From assembly GCA_020633315.1 (NCBI GenBank), contig JACKDV010000008.1, positions 235,742 to 299,741 on the forward strand: 64,000 bases of DNA. The letters run 5' to 3'. Of this stretch, positions 63,694 to 64,000 are shown in pieces. A program made the translations under genes and the position numbers. A model generated the notes under the pieces. That model saw only the letters and a list, made by a program, of their open reading frames with translations, was not told where the DNA came from and did no database searches. The stretch is from Myxococcales bacterium. GTDB taxonomy: Bacteria; Myxococcota_A; Polyangia; Nannocystales; Nannocystaceae. Position 1 is the first letter of the stretch. Each line of letters begins with the position of its first letter.

Positions 63694-64000
63694 ATGGCGA
63701 GACCAGCAACTCCGACCGACCTGACCGCGAACCCCGGTACGGGCGGACGCACCAAGAAGACCGGCAAGAAGGTGGCCGCGGCGAAGAAGAAGGCCGCGAG
63801 CAAGAAGAAGGCTACCGCGGCCACGCCCGCTACGCCGGCCACGCCTGCGGCTCCGGCGGCGAAGAAGGCCTCCTCCAAGAAGAAGGCGGCGAAGAAGGCT
63901 CCCTCGGCCAAGAAGGCGGCGAAGAAGGCTCCCTCGGCCAAGAAGGCGGCGAAGAAGGCTCCCTCGGCGAAGAAAGCCCCCTCGGCGAAGAAGGCTCCTG
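63694..64000 (+). CDS. histone H1-like Lys/Ala/Pro-rich DNA-binding protein, 3' truncated
   Basis: ATG 63694 follows GAGGA at 8-nt spacing; the frame is open to the window end, so 102 codons are visible. After a 19-residue neutral start (MARPATPTDLTANPGTGGR) the protein is almost only Lys, Ala, Pro, Ser and Thr: KKTGKKVAAAKKKAASKKK and repeated AAKKAPSAKK. This matches bacterial histone H1-like tails (as in myxobacterial and chlamydial Hc-type proteins) that bind and condense DNA. It could also be the tail of a longer protein such as a DNA-binding regulator, whose C-terminus lies outside the window. Confidence 0.75.
   Translation, partial: MARPATPTDLTANPGTGGRTKKTGKKVAAAKKKAASKKKATAATPATPATPAAPAAKKASSKKKAAKKAPSAKKAAKKAPSAKKAAKKAPSAKKAPSAKKAP
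63881..63990 (+). repeat. tandem 30-bp repeats in the H1-like gene
   Basis: Two identical 30-mers (63901-63930 and 63931-63960) encode the decapeptide frame of APSAKKAAKK. A 20-bp match precedes them (63881-63900), and two shorter, slightly diverged copies follow up to the window end. Identity at the DNA level shows recent tandem expansion. Confidence 0.85.

Noticed and set aside
63881..63990. CRISPR-like direct repeats
   Set aside because: Repeats are contiguous, without spacers, and lie in frame within a coding region.

Overview
The window is very GC-rich, with G or C at almost every third codon position. It reads as chromosomal DNA of a myxobacterium (Myxococcota, probably near the Nannocystales). 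Support comes from two proteins ending in a MYXO-CTERM tail (Cys motif, hydrophobic stretch, Arg cluster), many lipoproteins with Ser/Thr/Gly-rich linkers, an IgGFc-binding-type lipoprotein, a thrombospondin type 3 repeat protein, very large TPR proteins and a histone H1-like Lys/Ala protein. This placement is inferred from protein style; no rRNA or tRNA gene was seen.

Layout. 1-3.25 kb: 3' part of a TonB-dependent receptor, then a cluster of hairpins. 3.4-16.1 kb (minus): a PpiD/SurA-type chaperone, a 3121-residue TPR protein and a TPR lipoprotein, probably co-transcribed. 16.4-23.0 kb: the rod-shape and elongation set mreB, then mreC-mreD-mrdA-rodA, split by an opposing small EF-hand gene. 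23.2-29.7 kb: a lipid/sphingosine kinase-like protein, a MYXO-CTERM protein, a DUF2062 gene divergent from a tetR-diiron oxygenase operon with twin operators, a HAD hydrolase and hpf. 29.8-34.0 kb (minus): aroC, a membrane protein, proB and proA, tightly overlapped. 34.0-41.2 kb: an IgGFc-binding-type lipoprotein, a KTSC protein, an SRPBCC remnant, a GFA-family protein, a 1099-residue OmpA-containing protein and rpmB. 41.2-44.2 kb (minus): an ethanolamine-type permease followed by a WD40 membrane protein. 44.3-50.7 kb: a small lipoprotein, then the minus-strand operon eno, two catalytically dead M16 homologues and a tandem DsbA lipoprotein. 50.9-54.1 kb: a divergent pair, a TSP3/MYXO-CTERM protein and an esterase lipoprotein. 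54.2-60.3 kb: a compositionally different stretch with queD, two unusual lipoproteins (one a putative gluzincin) and a DGQHR-domain gene interrupted by a complete IS1380-family element. 60.6 kb to the end: hom, a YbgC-type thioesterase, glpX and the start of a histone H1-like gene.

The clearest result is the IS insertion. The element spans 57662-59197, with imperfect terminal inverted repeats and a 4-bp TGTA target duplication. Removing it together with one TGTA copy restores one uninterrupted 371-codon DGQHR gene. Other points of note are the twin 16-bp operator at the tetR gene, the paired inactive M16 proteins in the enolase operon, and the large OmpA-containing protein of unknown role.
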